DNA of 64,000 nt, taken from NCBI RefSeq assembly GCF_900112645.1, contig NZ_FOMO01000004.1, forward strand, positions 372,001-436,000. Direction: 5' to 3'. The notes beneath the pieces were generated by a model. It searched no databases. It was not told the DNA's origin and saw only the letters and a list, made by a program, of their open reading frames with translations. Below are positions 26,661 through 38,714 of this stretch, one piece after another. Position numbers and translations under genes: made by a program. Numbering within the stretch: the stretch's first letter is position 1; each line of letters begins with the position of its first letter. Source of the stretch: Phytopseudomonas straminea. GTDB lineage: Bacteria; Pseudomonadota; Gammaproteobacteria; Pseudomonadales; Pseudomonadaceae.

Positions 26661-27533
26661 TCAACCGTCCTGCTGACGCTCCAAAGCTGCCTGATAGAGC
26701 AGGTTCTTACGCGCGCCGGTGATCTGCGCGGCCAGTGCTGCCGCACGCTTGAGCGGCATTTCGGCAAGCAGCAGATCGAGCACGCGCAGCGCCTCGACGC
26801 TTACCGCCGCCTCGTCTTCGGGCGCCTGCCAACCGGCAACCAGCACCACGCATTCGCCACGCTGCTGATTGGCATCGGCCGCCACCCACTCGCACAACTG
26901 CTCTAGCGGCATGCCCTGCAGGGTCTCGAACGTCTTGGTCAGCTCCCGGGCCAGCAGCGCCTGGCGCTCGCTGCCAAACACCTCGCGCATGTCCTGCAGG
27001 CACTCGAGGATGCGATGCGGCGCTTCATAGAAGATCAGCGTGCGCGGCTCCTCGCGAACCAGCTCGAGGCGGGCCCGCCGCCCGACCGTCTTGGCTGGCA
27101 GAAAGCCTTCGAAGACGAAGCGATCGGACGGCAGGCCGGCAGCCGACAGTGCCGCGATCAGTGCGCAGGCACCAGGCACCGGAACCACGCGAACCCCGGC
27201 GGCCCGGGCCTGGCGCACCAGGTGATAGCCCGGGTCGGAAATCAGCGGCGTGCCGGCATCGGAAATCAGCGCCACATCGTCTCCCGCCAGCAGGCGCTCG
27301 ATGAACCGATTGCCTTCATCGCGCTCGTTGTGCTCATGGCAGGCCGCCAGCGGTGTACCGATACCGAAGTGCTGCATCAGGCGCGCCGAGTGCCGGGTGT
27401 CTTCAGCGGCGATCAGCGCCACATCGCCAAGCACCTTCAAGGCCCGGGCACTGAGATCGTCGAGATTGCCAATGGGCGTCGCCACCACGAACAGGGTGCC
27501 CGCGGCGCTTCGGGGTGCTTCATTAGCAGTCAC
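26661..27533 (-). CDS. rsmI: 16S rRNA (cytidine(1402)-2'-O)-methyltransferase RsmI
   Basis: This 290-residue SAM-dependent tetrapyrrole-methylase-fold enzyme methylates the ribose of C1402. Motifs are LFVVATPIGNLDDLSARAL at the N-terminus, ALISDAGTPLISDPGY and VVPVPGACALIAALSAAGLP. It is the ORF next to rnpB and divergent from lpoA. A TACAAT element on the minus strand (27567-27572) may be its -10. Confidence 0.97.
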   Translation of the reverse strand: MTANEAPRSAAGTLFVVATPIGNLDDLSARALKVLGDVALIAAEDTRHSARLMQHFGIGTPLAACHEHNERDEGNRFIERLLAGDDVALISDAGTPLISDPGYHLVRQARAAGVRVVPVPGACALIAALSAAGLPSDRFVFEGFLPAKTVGRRARLELVREEPRTLIFYEAPHRILECLQDMREVFGSERQALLARELTKTFETLQGMPLEQLCEWVAADANQQRGECVVLVAGWQAPEDEAAVSVEALRVLDLLLAEMPLKRAAALAAQITGARKNLLYQAALERQQDG

Positions 27534-27729
27534 GGCAATGCCTCTTTAAATAAGCGGAAAGCCGCCATTGTAACGCGAGCCAACCGCCAGGGCAGAACTG
27601 CACCACCAATACGGGCGCAATACGAGCGCCTGCGACCTCTGCGTACCGGTTAACACCTTCAGCGTCGCGCCAAGGCGGTGCCTTGGGTACAATCCGGCGT
27701 TCATTTGCTCAAGACCCGGAATCGCTTAC

Positions 27730-29487
27730 ATGATTGCCTGCCTGCGTCCGCTCTCTGCACTCTGCCTAGCCGGCCTGCTCGTTGCCTGCAGCAGCTCGCC
27801 CTCCTCGAACCTTGGCGAACTGCCGCGCACACCCCAGGCCAGCGTGGAGCAGATGCTCCAGAAAGCCGGCACCAGCCAGAACGAAGAGGCCCAACTGCTG
27901 CGCCTGTCGGCCGCCGACCTGGCTGCCAAGCAGGGCAACACGCAACGCGCCGAAAGCATTCTCGGGCAGGTCGACCTGCAACTGCTCAAACCGGCGCAGC
28001 AGATCTATGCCAGCACCCTCAAGGCCGAACTGGCCCTGATGCGCAACGACGCCAAGGCCGCCCTCGCCGCCCTGAACCACCCCAGCCTGGAGCGCCTCGG
28101 CGAACTGCCGGTCGAACAGCAGACCCGCACCCAGCTGGCCCGCGCCAACGCGCTGGAAAAGGACGGCCAGGTTCTCGCCGCCGCCCGCGAGCGCGTATTC
28201 ATCGCCCCGCTGTTGAGCGGCGACGAAGCGCAGCGCAATCAGGACCATATCTGGAGCCTGGTCTCCAGCCTGCCGACCGAGCCTGCTGCGACCGCCGATG
28301 ACGCAGACTTGGCTGGCTGGCTGTCGCTGGCCCAGGTGGCGAAAACCGTCGGCACGCTCAAACAGCAACAGGACGCCATCGACAACTGGCTGGCCCAGCA
28401 CCCCAACCACCCGGCCGCCCAGCAGCTGCCCAAGGCCCTCGCCGACCTGCGCGCCCTGTCCAGCAAGCCGCTGGAAAAGATCGCCCTGCTGCTGCCCCAG
28501 GAAGGCCAGCTGGCTTCGGTGTCGCGTGCCCTGCGTGACGGTTTCCTGGCCGCACACTACCAAGCCCAGCAAGCTGGTGAGAAGCCGCCGCAGATCCAGT
28601 TTTACGACAGCGCCCGCCTCAGCTCGCTGGACGACTTTTATCGCCAGGCCCAGGCTGACGGCGTAGAGCTGGTGATCGGCCCGCTGGAGAAGAACCTGGT
28701 TACCCAGCTGGGCAACCGCGATCAGCTGCCGATCACCACCCTGGCCCTGAATTATGCCGATCCAAGCGCCAAGAACCCGGCCCAGCTGTTCCAGTTCGGC
28801 CTGGCCGCCGAAGACGAAGCCCGTGAAGTCGCCCGCCGCGCCTGGGCCGATGGCAAGCGCAGTGCCGTCGCGCTGGTACCCAAGGGCGATTGGGGCAACC
28901 GCGTGCTGGATGCCTTCCGCCAGAGTTGGCAAGCCGCCGGCGGCACCTTCCTGGGCGCCGAGCAGATTGATCAGCCGGTGGACATGGCCAGCCAGGTCGC
29001 CCGCCTGATGCAGGTAAACGGCACTTCGCGCCGTCAGGACGTGGATTTCATCTTCCTCGCCGCCACACCGCAACAGGCCCAGCAGATCAAACCGACCCTG
29101 GCCTACCAATATGCCGGCGACGTACCGGTGTACGCCACCTCGCATCTGTTCAGCGGCAGCATGAGCGCAGCCCAGTACCGCGACCTGGACGGCATACGCT
29201 TCTGCGAAACCCCGTGGCTGCTGGATGCCAACGACCCGCTGCGCCAGCAGGTCAACAGCCAGTGGCCGCAGGCCGGTGGCAGCCTGGGCCGGCTGTACGC
29301 CATGGGCGTCGACGCCTTCCGCCTGGCACCGCGCCTGGATCAGCTCAAGACCCTGCCCGACAGCCGCGTCGAAGGCCTGTCCGGCAACCTGAGCCTGGGC
29401 GCCTCGCAGCGCGTCGAGCGTCAGCTGCCCTGGGCACAATTCAGCAATGGCCAGGTTCAGCGCCTGCCCGACGCCAACATTGAGTGA
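27730..29487 (+). CDS. lpoA: penicillin-binding protein activator LpoA (outer membrane lipoprotein)
   Basis: The 585-residue lipoprotein carries a signal peptide with lipobox LVAC (Cys near residue 20), a helical TPR-like N-terminal half and a periplasmic-binding-protein-like C-terminal half (IALLLPQEGQLASVSRALRDG onward). It reaches from the outer membrane to stimulate PBP1a. The gene set lpoA-yraN-diaA-dolP is syntenic with the E. coli yraM-yraN-diaA-yraP locus. A TACAAT at 27688-27693 may be the -10, with no good -35. Confidence 0.93.
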   Translation: MIACLRPLSALCLAGLLVACSSSPSSNLGELPRTPQASVEQMLQKAGTSQNEEAQLLRLSAADLAAKQGNTQRAESILGQVDLQLLKPAQQIYASTLKAELALMRNDAKAALAALNHPSLERLGELPVEQQTRTQLARANALEKDGQVLAAARERVFIAPLLSGDEAQRNQDHIWSLVSSLPTEPAATADDADLAGWLSLAQVAKTVGTLKQQQDAIDNWLAQHPNHPAAQQLPKALADLRALSSKPLEKIALLLPQEGQLASVSRALRDGFLAAHYQAQQAGEKPPQIQFYDSARLSSLDDFYRQAQADGVELVIGPLEKNLVTQLGNRDQLPITTLALNYADPSAKNPAQLFQFGLAAEDEAREVARRAWADGKRSAVALVPKGDWGNRVLDAFRQSWQAAGGTFLGAEQIDQPVDMASQVARLMQVNGTSRRQDVDFIFLAATPQQAQQIKPTLAYQYAGDVPVYATSHLFSGSMSAAQYRDLDGIRFCETPWLLDANDPLRQQVNSQWPQAGGSLGRLYAMGVDAFRLAPRLDQLKTLPDSRVEGLSGNLSLGASQRVERQLPWAQFSNGQVQRLPDANIE

Positions 29488-29845
29488 CGATCCGCGCCAT
29501 GTCAGCGGGCGAGCGGCCGAAGCCCTCGCCCGCGAGCATCTGCAAGACCATGGCCTGCGCCTGATAGAGCAGAACTGGCGCGGCAAGCGCGGCGAACTCG
29601 ATCTGGTCATGCTCGATGGCGATACAGTAGTATTCGCCGAAGTGCGCTACCGCAAGCACAGCGCCTGGGGTGGCGCGGTGGAAAGCGTCGACTGGCGCAA
29701 GCGTGACAAACTGATCGCCACCGCTACGCAATTTCTGCAACAGGAGAAGCGCTGGGCCAAACATCCCTGCCGTTTCGATGTCATAGCCGTAGGCCATGGC
29801 ACACCCGCATCACTGCAATGGATCAGAAACGCCTTCGACAGTTGA
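29480..29845 (+). CDS. yraN: YraN (UPF0102) family nuclease-like protein
   Basis: This small basic protein has an endonuclease-like fold: RGKRGELDLVMLDGDTVVFAEVRYRKHSAWGG contains the E-D-EVR catalytic pattern of restriction-type nucleases. Function in the cell is not established. The start is uncertain. The TTG at 29480 gives 121 residues, the family length, with an 8-nt overlap of lpoA. The only ATG (29447) lies 33 nt further into lpoA. I prefer 29480 without strong ribosome-site support. Confidence 0.85.
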   Translation: MSDDPRHVSGRAAEALAREHLQDHGLRLIEQNWRGKRGELDLVMLDGDTVVFAEVRYRKHSAWGGAVESVDWRKRDKLIATATQFLQQEKRWAKHPCRFDVIAVGHGTPASLQWIRNAFDS

Positions 29846-29928
29846 AGCACTTGCTCGCTGAGATGCCCTGATTCACCGCCCTTTCCAACGACAGCGCCAC
29901 GCGCCCAGCGGCCGCGGCCTCGTTATAG

Positions 29929-31070
<1,142 letters not shown>

Positions 31071-31084
31071 CCGCCACACCCCAT

Positions 31085-31124
31085 AAAAAACGCCAGCTAG
31101 GCCGAGCCTGACTGGCGTTTTTTA
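31085..31124. terminator. bidirectional intrinsic terminator
   Basis: AAAAAACGCCAG and CTGGCGTTTTTT flank a GC-rich loop, with A/T runs at both sides. It ends the plus-strand lpoA-dolP unit and also the convergent hydrolase pseudogene on the minus strand. Confidence 0.9.
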
Positions 31125-31135
31125 TGCCTGACGGT

Positions 31136-31888
31136 TCAGCAGGCCAGCACGATATCGCGCCCGTGCCAGCCATCGGCCTGCCTGGATATGACCAGCAGAC
31201 GATTGCACGTGCCGGCTGTTGCGGCAACGCAGCGCCCCTGCTCATCCCAGAATGCGCTACGCCCGGCTGCCGCCCAACCACCCGTCGGTCCACCGTGATT
31301 GACCATCAGCACAGCCATGCCATGACGCTACGCATACCCCTGCAGCAATGCACTGTCATGGGTGTAGCCGCCCTCGCCGATCAGCACACTGGAGGCGTAA
31401 ATTTGCGCGCCACGCTCAGCGGCCTGAGCCGGATGCTCAGCGCGGCTGAAGTCGGCGCATACCGACAAGGCCACTGCCCGATCATCGATACACAGCAACT
31501 CGCCGCCGGCCCCCGGACAGAAGAACACCTCCTCTCCCGCATGCAGGTGCTGCTTGGTGTATACGCCCAGAGAACCGTCGCCTTTGAGGACACAGGCCGC
31601 GATTTGCGGTTTGTCGAGACCAGGCACACGTAGCGGAACACCGACTACCGTGGTCATCTCCGCCTCCCTGGCCATACTGCGCAAAGGGTCGAACAGGCCG
31701 CTGTCAGGCCCCTGCGCCAGGCCACATGCCAAGGTCGGCTCGTATCCCGTTAGCGATAACTCAGGAAAAACCAGCAACCTGGCACCCTGCTCAGCGGCGT
31801 GCTGCATGAAACGTATATGCATGGCCAGATTGGCCTCGAGATCGCCAGCGCGAACCACACACTGGGCAGCAACCATAACGGATGCCAT
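31136..31888 (-). pseudogene. carbon-nitrogen hydrolase (nitrilase superfamily) interrupted by an in-frame TAG
   Basis: The reading frame from the ATG at 31888 (GGAG 7 nt upstream) encodes a nitrilase-superfamily amidase. The Glu-Lys-Cys triad is present in FPELSLTGYE, YTKQHLHAGEE and SVCADFSR. After LLQGYA an amber codon at 31328-31330 replaces what is likely a Gln, and the same frame then continues as RHGMAVLMVNHGGPTGGW to a TAA or TGA stop near 31136, completing a normal family C-terminus. The full product would be about 250 residues. It is called a pseudogene, but a truncated 186-residue enzyme or suppression cannot be excluded. There is no frameshift. Confidence 0.8.
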
Positions 31889-31981
31889 AGGCTTCTCCAG
31901 AAAAAGCGCCACCTTATCCCAGCCGCTGGTTTCAACACAGCAGAATGCCAAGAGAAGCCGGCCAGCCAGACGACGGATAAT

Positions 31982-32014
31982 AAAAAAGCCAGTCAGGTCA
32001 CCCTGACTGGCTTT
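31982..32014 (-). terminator. intrinsic terminator of pnp
   Basis: Minus strand: AAGCCAGTCAGG-GTGA-CCTGACTGGCTT followed by TTTT, 25 nt after the pnp stop. It ends the rpsO-pnp transcripts. Confidence 0.85.
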
Positions 32015-32038
32015 CTCGTTACGCGACTTCAGCCCGGA

Positions 32039-34144
32039 TCAGACACCCGAGGCCTTGGCGGCGGCGACGTCCTTGATGGACAGCTTGATACGGCCGCGGT
32101 TGTCCACGTCCAGCACCAGCACTTCTACTTCCTGACCTTCCTTGAGGATGTCAGTGACCTTCTCTACGCGCGCATCGCTGAGCATGGAGATGTGCACCAG
32201 ACCGTCCTTGCCCGGCAGGATGTTGACGAAGGCGCCGAAGTCGACGATGCGCTCAACCTTGCCGACGTAGATCTTGCCGATCTCGGCCTCGGCGGTGATC
32301 GCAAGTACGCGCTGCTTGGCAGCGTCGGCGGCTTCCTTGGTTTCGCCAAAGATCTTGATCGAGCCGTCGTCTTCGATGTCGATCGAGGCTTTGGTCTCTT
32401 CGCAGATGGCGCGGATGGTGGCGCCGCCCTTGCCGATGACGTCACGGATCTTGTCCTGATCGATCTTCATCGCCAGCATGGTCGGGGCGTTGGCCGACAG
32501 CTCGCTGCGCGACTGGGCGATCACCTGGTTCATCTGGCCGAGGATGTTCAGGCGCGCTTCCAGGGCCTGATTCAGGGCGATCTCCATGATCTCTTCGGTG
32601 ATGCCCTGGATCTTGATGTCCATCTGCAGCGCGGTGACGCCATTGGCGGTACCAGCTACCTTGAAGTCCATGTCGCCCAGGTGGTCTTCGTCACCGAGGA
32701 TGTCGGTCAGAACGGCGAATTTCTCGCCTTCCTTGACCAGACCCATGGCGATACCGGCAACCGGCGCCTTCATCGGTACACCCGCGTCCATCAGCGCCAG
32801 GGAAGCGCCGCAAACGGAGGCCATGGAGGACGAACCGTTGGATTCGGTGATCTCCGAGACGATACGGATGGTGTACGGGAACTCGTCAGCGCTCGGCAGC
32901 ATGGCAGCAACGCCACGACGAGCCAGACGACCGTGACCGATCTCACGACGACCAGTGGCGCCCATGCGACCACACTCGCCCACCGAGTAGGGCGGGAAGT
33001 TGTAGTGCAGCATGAAGGGGTCTTTCTTCTCGCCTTCGAGGGTGTCGAGCAGCTGTGCGTCGCGGGCGGTACCGAGGGTGGCCACGACCAGCGCCTGGGT
33101 TTCGCCACGGGTGAACAGGGCCGAACCGTGGGTCTTGTCCAGCACACCGACTTCGATGTTCAGGCCACGTACGGTACGGGTGTCACGACCATCGATACGC
33201 GGCTTGCCGTTGACGATGTTCTCGCGCACGGTGCGGTATTCGATTTCGCCGAAGGCGTCTTTGACTTCGCCAGCGCTCGGCTGACCTTCCTCACCAGAGA
33301 ACTTGGCAACCACCTGGTCACGCAGCTCGCCCAGGCGCGCATAGCGATCCTGTTTGATGATGATGGTGTAGGCGTCGGAGATCGCGGCACCGAACTCGGC
33401 GCGGATGGCGTCCAGCAGGCTGGTGTTGGCAGCAGCAGGCTGCCAGTCCCAACGCGGCTTGCCCGCTTCGGCGGCCAGCTCGGTAACGGCCTGGATAACG
33501 GCCTGGAATTCGTCATGGGCGAACAGCACGGCACCCAGCATCTGGTCTTCGGTCAGCTCTTTGGCTTCGGATTCGACCATCAGTACGGCGTCTTTGGTGC
33601 CGGCCACGACCATGTCCAGGCTCGACGCCTTGAGCTGCTCGTAGTTCGGGTTCAGCAGGTAGCCGGTCTCGGGGTGATAGGCAACACGGGCGGCACCGAT
33701 GGGGCCGTCGAACGGAATGCCGGAGATGGCCAGGGCAGCGGAGGTGCCGATCATCGCAGCGATGTCCGGATCGGTCTTCTTGCTGGTGGAGACCACGGTG
33801 CAAATGACCTGCACTTCGTTCTGGAAGCCTTCCGGGAACAGCGGGCGGATCGGACGATCGATCAGGCGCGAGGTCAGGGTTTCCTTCTCGCTCGGGCGCG
33901 CTTCACGCTTGAAGAAGCCGCCAGGGATCTTGCCGGCTGCGTAGGTCTTTTCCTGGTAGTGCACGGACAGCGGGAAGAAGCCTTTGCTCGGGTCAGCCGA
34001 CTTGGCGCCTACCACGGTGACCAGCACGGTTACGTCGTTGTCGACGGTGACCAGCACGGCGCCGGAGGCCTGACGGGCGATACGGCCAGTCTCGAGGGTT
34101 ACGGTCGACTGACCGAATTGAAATTTCTTGATTACCGGGTTCAC
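32039..34144 (-). CDS. pnp: polyribonucleotide nucleotidyltransferase (PNPase)
   Basis: The 701-residue phosphorolytic 3'-5' exoribonuclease forms a trimer and joins the RNA degradosome. There are two RNase PH-like domains (about 1-230 and 310-540), a KH domain (near 555-610, [12 protein letters not shown]) and a C-terminal S1 domain (620-690). The start is a GTG at 34144 with AAGGAAAA upstream. The 206-nt gap to rpsO contains the rpsO terminator hairpin. Confidence 0.98.
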   Translation of the reverse strand: MNPVIKKFQFGQSTVTLETGRIARQASGAVLVTVDNDVTVLVTVVGAKSADPSKGFFPLSVHYQEKTYAAGKIPGGFFKREARPSEKETLTSRLIDRPIRPLFPEGFQNEVQVICTVVSTSKKTDPDIAAMIGTSAALAISGIPFDGPIGAARVAYHPETGYLLNPNYEQLKASSLDMVVAGTKDAVLMVESEAKELTEDQMLGAVLFAHDEFQAVIQAVTELAAEAGKPRWDWQPAAANTSLLDAIRAEFGAAISDAYTIIIKQDRYARLGELRDQVVAKFSGEEGQPSAGEVKDAFGEIEYRTVRENIVNGKPRIDGRDTRTVRGLNIEVGVLDKTHGSALFTRGETQALVVATLGTARDAQLLDTLEGEKKDPFMLHYNFPPYSVGECGRMGATGRREIGHGRLARRGVAAMLPSADEFPYTIRIVSEITESNGSSSMASVCGASLALMDAGVPMKAPVAGIAMGLVKEGEKFAVLTDILGDEDHLGDMDFKVAGTANGVTALQMDIKIQGITEEIMEIALNQALEARLNILGQMNQVIAQSRSELSANAPTMLAMKIDQDKIRDVIGKGGATIRAICEETKASIDIEDDGSIKIFGETKEAADAAKQRVLAITAEAEIGKIYVGKVERIVDFGAFVNILPGKDGLVHISMLSDARVEKVTDILKEGQEVEVLVLDVDNRGRIKLSIKDVAAAKASGV

Positions 34145-34286
34145 GGTGTTTTCCTTCTCTCTGTTGCCTTTGGGGAAACGGTTTCTTGCGAATTCGTGGG
34201 CAATCGCTTCGGGAGTCGGCCCGGCGCTGTCCTGAGATGAAGCGACTTAAGGCTTCGGTACGGCGTAAAACGGATGAAGCATAAAC

Positions 34287-34327
34287 GCAAAAGCTGGAAG
34301 CGGGGCGAGCCCACTTCCAGCTTTTGC
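34287..34327 (-). terminator. terminator-like hairpin between rpsO and pnp
   Basis: GCAAAAGCTGGAAG and CTTCCAGCTTTTGC pair around a GC-rich loop, with a TTTTGCGTTT tail on the minus strand. It lies about 25 nt after rpsO. Partial readthrough to pnp is expected, as in E. coli. Confidence 0.75.
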
Positions 34328-34350
34328 GGTCAACGACGACTAAGCATTGC

Positions 34351-34620
34351 TTAGCGACGCAGACCCAGGCGACCGATCAGGGCGCTGTAACGGCTGGTGT
34401 CCTTACCCTTCAGGTAGTCCAGCAGCTTGCGGCGCTGGTTGACCATACGGATCAGGCCACGACGCGAGTGGTGGTCTTTGCCGTTGGCCTTGAAGTGGCC
34501 TTGCAGCTTGTTGATGTTGGCGGACAGCAGAGCAACCTGGACTTCCGGGCTACCGGTATCGCCTTCAGCTTGCTTGTAGTCGTTAACGATCTGGGCTTTT
34601 TCTTCAACGCTGAGTGCCAT
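34351..34620 (-). CDS. rpsO: 30S ribosomal protein S15
   Basis: This 89-residue protein binds 16S rRNA at the central domain. The family segment [24 protein letters not shown] and the C-terminus LIGRLGLRR are plain. GAGG 8 nt upstream supports the ATG. It sits downstream of truB with a 139-nt leader that contains an inverted repeat (GAACCG/CGGTTC), a candidate autoregulatory structure. Confidence 0.99.
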   Translation of the reverse strand: MALSVEEKAQIVNDYKQAEGDTGSPEVQVALLSANINKLQGHFKANGKDHHSRRGLIRMVNQRRKLLDYLKGKDTSRYSALIGRLGLRR

Positions 34621-34759
34621 GTGGGCATCCTCTCATCTGGAGACAGTCGCAAGGGCAGTCTCAATAGGCCGGGAATCGCTTCCCGTGTTTTAAAAGGAGG
34701 TATGACCGTGCCTATTGACAGCCACCCTCGTTACGAACCGCCGAAACGGTTCGCCACGG

Positions 34760-35677
34760 TCACGCGGACCGAATCAGACGACGCGGCGCAATGCGCCCGT
34801 CTTCGCTCACTTCACCGATACCGATGAAGCGACCATTGTGATCTTGCACCCGAACCATGCCGAACTTCGGCGCGTCCGCGGCGCGAACCGGCTGCCCTTG
34901 CAGCCAATAGAACGAACTGTGCTCCGAAAAGCTCAGCAGCGGCCAATGCTCCAGCCCGCTGTCCACCGGCAGCAGGAAGCGATCGACGGCTTCGTTGCCA
35001 CCCTCTTCATGGGCCTGCAGCAGTTCATCCAGACTGACGCTCTGGGACAGGTCGAACGGGCCGGCCTTGGTACGGCGCAGCTCGGTGACATGGGCACCAC
35101 AGCCCAGCAGATGCCCGATATCCTCGACCAGCGTACGGATATAGGTACCTTTACTGCAGTCCACCGCCAGGCTCGCCTTGTCGGCCGCGCTGCTCAGCAA
35201 CTCCAGGCGCGCAATAGTAACAGAACGCGCCTCGCGCTCCACTACTTCTCCGGCACGCGCAAGTTTGTACAACGGCTGGCCATCGCGCTTGAGCGCCGAA
35301 TACATCGGCGGCACCTGGCGGATGTCACCGCGAAAACGCGGCAGCAGCGCCTCGATGTCCGAAGCTTCGACATTCACTTCGCGGCGCTCGATCACCTCAC
35401 CCTCGGCATCGGCCGTGGTGGTGGTCACGCCGAGCTGCATGACCGTCTCATAGCCCTTGTCGGCATCGAGCAGGTACTGGGAGAACTTGGTCGCCTCGCC
35501 GAAGCACAACGGCAGCACACCGGTGGCCAGCGGATCGAGGCTACCGGTGTGCCCGGCCTTCTCGGCATTGAGCAACCAGCGCACCTTCTGCAACGCCGCG
35601 TTGGAGCTGAAGCCCTTGGGCTTGTCGAGCAGGATGATGCCGTCGACCTTGCGACGAATACGTTTAACCTGGGCCAC
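34760..35677 (-). CDS. truB: tRNA pseudouridine(55) synthase TruB
   Basis: The 305-residue enzyme makes pseudouridine 55 in the T loop of most tRNAs. The catalytic Asp is D48 in [12 protein letters not shown]. The C-terminal PUA domain starts near residue 245. The GTG at 35677 is preferred: AAGGAG lies 10 nt upstream (inside the rbfA end) and it gives the common family N-terminus. It lies 4 nt after the rbfA stop. Confidence 0.97.
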   Translation of the reverse strand: MAQVKRIRRKVDGIILLDKPKGFSSNAALQKVRWLLNAEKAGHTGSLDPLATGVLPLCFGEATKFSQYLLDADKGYETVMQLGVTTTTADAEGEVIERREVNVEASDIEALLPRFRGDIRQVPPMYSALKRDGQPLYKLARAGEVVEREARSVTIARLELLSSAADKASLAVDCSKGTYIRTLVEDIGHLLGCGAHVTELRRTKAGPFDLSQSVSLDELLQAHEEGGNEAVDRFLLPVDSGLEHWPLLSFSEHSSFYWLQGQPVRAADAPKFGMVRVQDHNGRFIGIGEVSEDGRIAPRRLIRSA

Positions 35678-35681
35678 GCGC

Positions 35682-36089
35682 TTACTCCTTGGCCTCGGTG
35701 TCGCTGTCAACGTGCTTGCTGTCCTCGGTCACCGCACGCTCGATCAGCGCCGACAACTGGGCACCACGCACGATGCTTTCATCGTAATGGAAACGCAGGT
35801 GCGGCACGCTGCGCAGCTTCATCGCCTTGCCCAGCTGCATGCGCAGGAAACCACTGGCGTCGTTCAGCACCTTGAGGCTCTGCGCAATGGGGTCGGAACC
35901 CTCCTGCGGCTCGGCGCCCATGACGGTGACGAACACCTTGGCATGGCTGGCGTCACGGCTGACATCGACCGCGGTAACGGTGACCAGGCCACCCAGCCGC
36001 GGGTCTTTGACTTCGGTACGAATCAGCTGCGCCAATTCGCGTTGAATCTGGTCGCCGATACGCTGGGCACGGCTGTAGTCTTTTGCCAT
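35682..36089 (-). CDS. rbfA: 30S ribosome-binding factor RbfA
   Basis: The 135-residue KH-fold protein aids late 16S rRNA maturation, particularly helix 1, and is important in the cold. The segment [24 protein letters not shown] is typical. The acidic C-terminus ([15 protein letters not shown]) is variable. It lies 109 nt after infB, with a strong hairpin between. Confidence 0.97.
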   Translation of the reverse strand: MAKDYSRAQRIGDQIQRELAQLIRTEVKDPRLGGLVTVTAVDVSRDASHAKVFVTVMGAEPQEGSDPIAQSLKVLNDASGFLRMQLGKAMKLRSVPHLRFHYDESIVRGAQLSALIERAVTEDSKHVDSDTEAKE

Positions 36090-36143
36090 CGTTGCTACCT
36101 TCCACTCGTCTCGCTGCCTGCAAAAGCAGCGGACTCAAAAGCG

Positions 36144-36183
36144 GCAAACGCCCGGCCGCGCAGATGCGGGGCCGGGCGTTGCG
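36144..36183 (-). terminator. strong hairpin between infB and rbfA
   Basis: AACGCCCGGCC (36147-36157) and GGCCGGGCGTT (36170-36180) form a perfect 11-bp stem. The minus-strand tail is GTTTGCCGCTTTTG, a weak U tract, so it is more likely a partial terminator or processing site within the operon. Confidence 0.5.
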
Positions 36184-36198
36184 TGTTGCGACTCGCGA

Positions 36199-38688
36199 TT
36201 ACAGGCTGCGAGCCACCTGGACTTTCTCGAACACTTCGATCTTGTCGCCGACCTTGACGTCGTTGTAGCTCTTCACGGCAATACCGCACTCCATGCCGTT
36301 ACGCACTTCGGCCATATCGTCCTTGAAGCGACGCAGGGACTCCAGCTCGCCTTCGAAGATCACCACGTCGTCGCGCAGTACGCGGATCGGACGGTTACGG
36401 TAAACCGTACCCTCGACCACCATACAACCGGCGACCGCACCGAACTTCGGCGAACGGAATACGTCGCGCACTTCGGCGATACCGAGGATGTTCTCGCGAA
36501 CGTCGCTGCCGAGCATACCGGTGAGCGCCTTCTTGACGTCCTCGATGATGTCGTAGATGACGTTGTAGTAGCGCATGTCCAGGCCTTCGGCCTCGACGAT
36601 CTTGCGCGCACCAGCGTCAGCACGGACGTTGAAGCCGAACAGCACGGCGTTCGACGCCAGGGCCAGGTTGGCATCGGACTCGGTGATACCACCGACGCCG
36701 CCACCGACCACGCGCACCTGCACTTCGTCGTTGCCCAGGGTGCTGAGCGAGCCCTGCAGTGCCTCGAGAGAACCACGCACATCGGACTTGAGAACGATGT
36801 TGAGGGTTTTCTTCTCTTCCTGGCCCATGCTCTCGAAGATGTTCTCCAGCTTGCCGGCGTGGGCACGAGCCAGTTTCACTTCGCGGAACTTGCCCTGACG
36901 GAACAGCGCAACCTCACGAGCCTTCTTCTCGTCGGCGACGACGGTCATGTCGTCGCCGGCTTCAGGCGTGCCGTCCAGGCCGAGAATCTCGACCGGGATG
37001 GACGGGCCGGCTTCCTTAACAGGCTTGCCATTTTCGTCCAGCATGGCGCGGATGCGGCCGTAGTTGGAGCCGACCAGCACCATGTCGCCCTGGCGCAGCG
37101 TACCGTCCTGGACCAGAACGGTGGCTACAGGGCCGCGGCCCTTGTCCAGACGCGATTCGACGACCACGCCACGGCCAGGCGCCGTCGGCATGGCCTTGAG
37201 TTCGAGCACTTCGGCCTGCAGCAGAACTGCTTCGAGCAGTTCGTCCACGCCTGTACCCATCTTGGCCGAGACGTGCACGTAGGGTGCGTCGCCGCCCCAC
37301 TCTTCCGGAATCACGTCGAGTGCGGCCAGGCCGTTCTTGATGTTGTCCGGGTTGGCATCGGGCTTGTCGATCTTGTTAACCGCGACCACGATCGGCACGC
37401 CAGCCGCTTTCGCGTGCTGAACCGCTTCCTGGGTCTGCGGCATCACGCCGTCATCGGCCGCCACCACGAGGATGACGATGTCGGTAGCCTTGGCACCACG
37501 GGCGCGCATCTGAGTGAACGCAGCGTGACCAGGGGTATCGAGGAAGGTCACCATGCCGCGCTCGGTTTCCACGTGGTAGGCACCAATATGCTGCGTGATA
37601 CCACCGGCTTCACCGGACGCGACCTTGGCACGACGAATGTAGTCGAGCAGCGAGGTCTTACCATGGTCGACGTGACCCATTACGGTCACCACCGGCGCAC
37701 GGGAAATCGCCTCACCTTCGAACTTCAGGGACTCGGCCAACTGCTCTTCGAGCGCGTTGTCGCTGACCAGCTTGACTTTGTGGCCGAGCTCTTCGGCGAC
37801 CAGCTGAGCGGTCTCCTGGTCCAGCACCTGGTTGATGGTGGCAGGCGTGCCCATCTTGAACATGAACTTGATGACTTCAGCAGCCTTCACCGACATCTGT
37901 TGGGCCAGTTCGCCCACGGTGATGGTCTCGCCGATCGACACTTCACGCACCACCGGGCCGGCCGGAGCCTGGAAGCCATGCTGGTTGCGCTTCTTGAGCT
38001 TGGACTTGCCACGGCCACCGCGACGGAAGCCATCGCTCTCTTCGTCGATGGTACGCGGCGCCACACGTGGAGCAGGTGCCTTTTCCTTGACGGTCGGGCG
38101 GTGCTGAGTGGTCTTGCGCTCACCACCACGACGATCGGCATCGTCGCTACGTGCCTTATCGGGACGACGTGGCTCTTCTTTCTTGCGCTCCTCGACAACC
38201 GGGGCAACTGGCGCATCGACAGTGGCCGGAGCCGCAGTCGCTTCGACAGCGCGCTCAGCCGGGGCTGCAGCCGTCTGACGCTTGGCTTCTTCTTCGGCCT
38301 GGCGCTTGGCTTCTTCCTCGGCCTTCAGGCGAGCAGCTTCCGCCGCAGCACGTTGCTCTTCGAGCTCGCGCTGTTTCTCGGCTTCGATCTCTTCGTTGCT
38401 GCGCTTGACGAAGGTCTTCTTCTTACGCACTTCAACGCTGATGGTCTTGCTACCAGCAACCCGGAGGGTGCTGGTGGTCTTGCGCTGCAAGGTAATCTTG
38501 CGCGGTTCCTCGGCTTTCTTGTCGCCGTGGCTGCTCTTCAGGTGAGCAAGCAGGGCCTGCTTTTCGTTATCGGTGACAACTTGCTCGGCACTGCTGTGCG
38601 GCAAACCCGCCTCTCGCATCTGCTGCAGCAGGCGCTCTACCGGTGTGTCGACCACTTGGGCCAGTTCTTTCACCGTGACTTGCGTCAT
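36199..38688 (-). CDS. infB: translation initiation factor IF-2
   Basis: The 829-residue GTPase brings fMet-tRNA to the 30S subunit. It has a charged N-terminal region with a long E/A/K/R coiled coil (about residues 95-145), a G domain with [12 protein letters not shown] (G1), DTPGHAAF (G3) and NKIDKPD (G4), and C-terminal domains that bind the fMet-tRNA. GAGGAG 8 nt upstream supports the start. It is 26 nt downstream of nusA. Confidence 0.99.
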   Translation of the reverse strand: MTQVTVKELAQVVDTPVERLLQQMREAGLPHSSAEQVVTDNEKQALLAHLKSSHGDKKAEEPRKITLQRKTTSTLRVAGSKTISVEVRKKKTFVKRSNEEIEAEKQRELEEQRAAAEAARLKAEEEAKRQAEEEAKRQTAAAPAERAVEATAAPATVDAPVAPVVEERKKEEPRRPDKARSDDADRRGGERKTTQHRPTVKEKAPAPRVAPRTIDEESDGFRRGGRGKSKLKKRNQHGFQAPAGPVVREVSIGETITVGELAQQMSVKAAEVIKFMFKMGTPATINQVLDQETAQLVAEELGHKVKLVSDNALEEQLAESLKFEGEAISRAPVVTVMGHVDHGKTSLLDYIRRAKVASGEAGGITQHIGAYHVETERGMVTFLDTPGHAAFTQMRARGAKATDIVILVVAADDGVMPQTQEAVQHAKAAGVPIVVAVNKIDKPDANPDNIKNGLAALDVIPEEWGGDAPYVHVSAKMGTGVDELLEAVLLQAEVLELKAMPTAPGRGVVVESRLDKGRGPVATVLVQDGTLRQGDMVLVGSNYGRIRAMLDENGKPVKEAGPSIPVEILGLDGTPEAGDDMTVVADEKKAREVALFRQGKFREVKLARAHAGKLENIFESMGQEEKKTLNIVLKSDVRGSLEALQGSLSTLGNDEVQVRVVGGGVGGITESDANLALASNAVLFGFNVRADAGARKIVEAEGLDMRYYNVIYDIIEDVKKALTGMLGSDVRENILGIAEVRDVFRSPKFGAVAGCMVVEGTVYRNRPIRVLRDDVVIFEGELESLRRFKDDMAEVRNGMECGIAVKSYNDVKVGDKIEVFEKVQVARSL

Positions 38689-38714
38689 GCACTTCTCTCC
38701 TCAGGCCGTAAAAC

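Noticed and set aside
31136..31318. Possible separate small gene after the hydrolase stop
   Set aside because: It is in the same frame as the hydrolase and continues its family sequence, so it is the C-terminal part of the interrupted gene.
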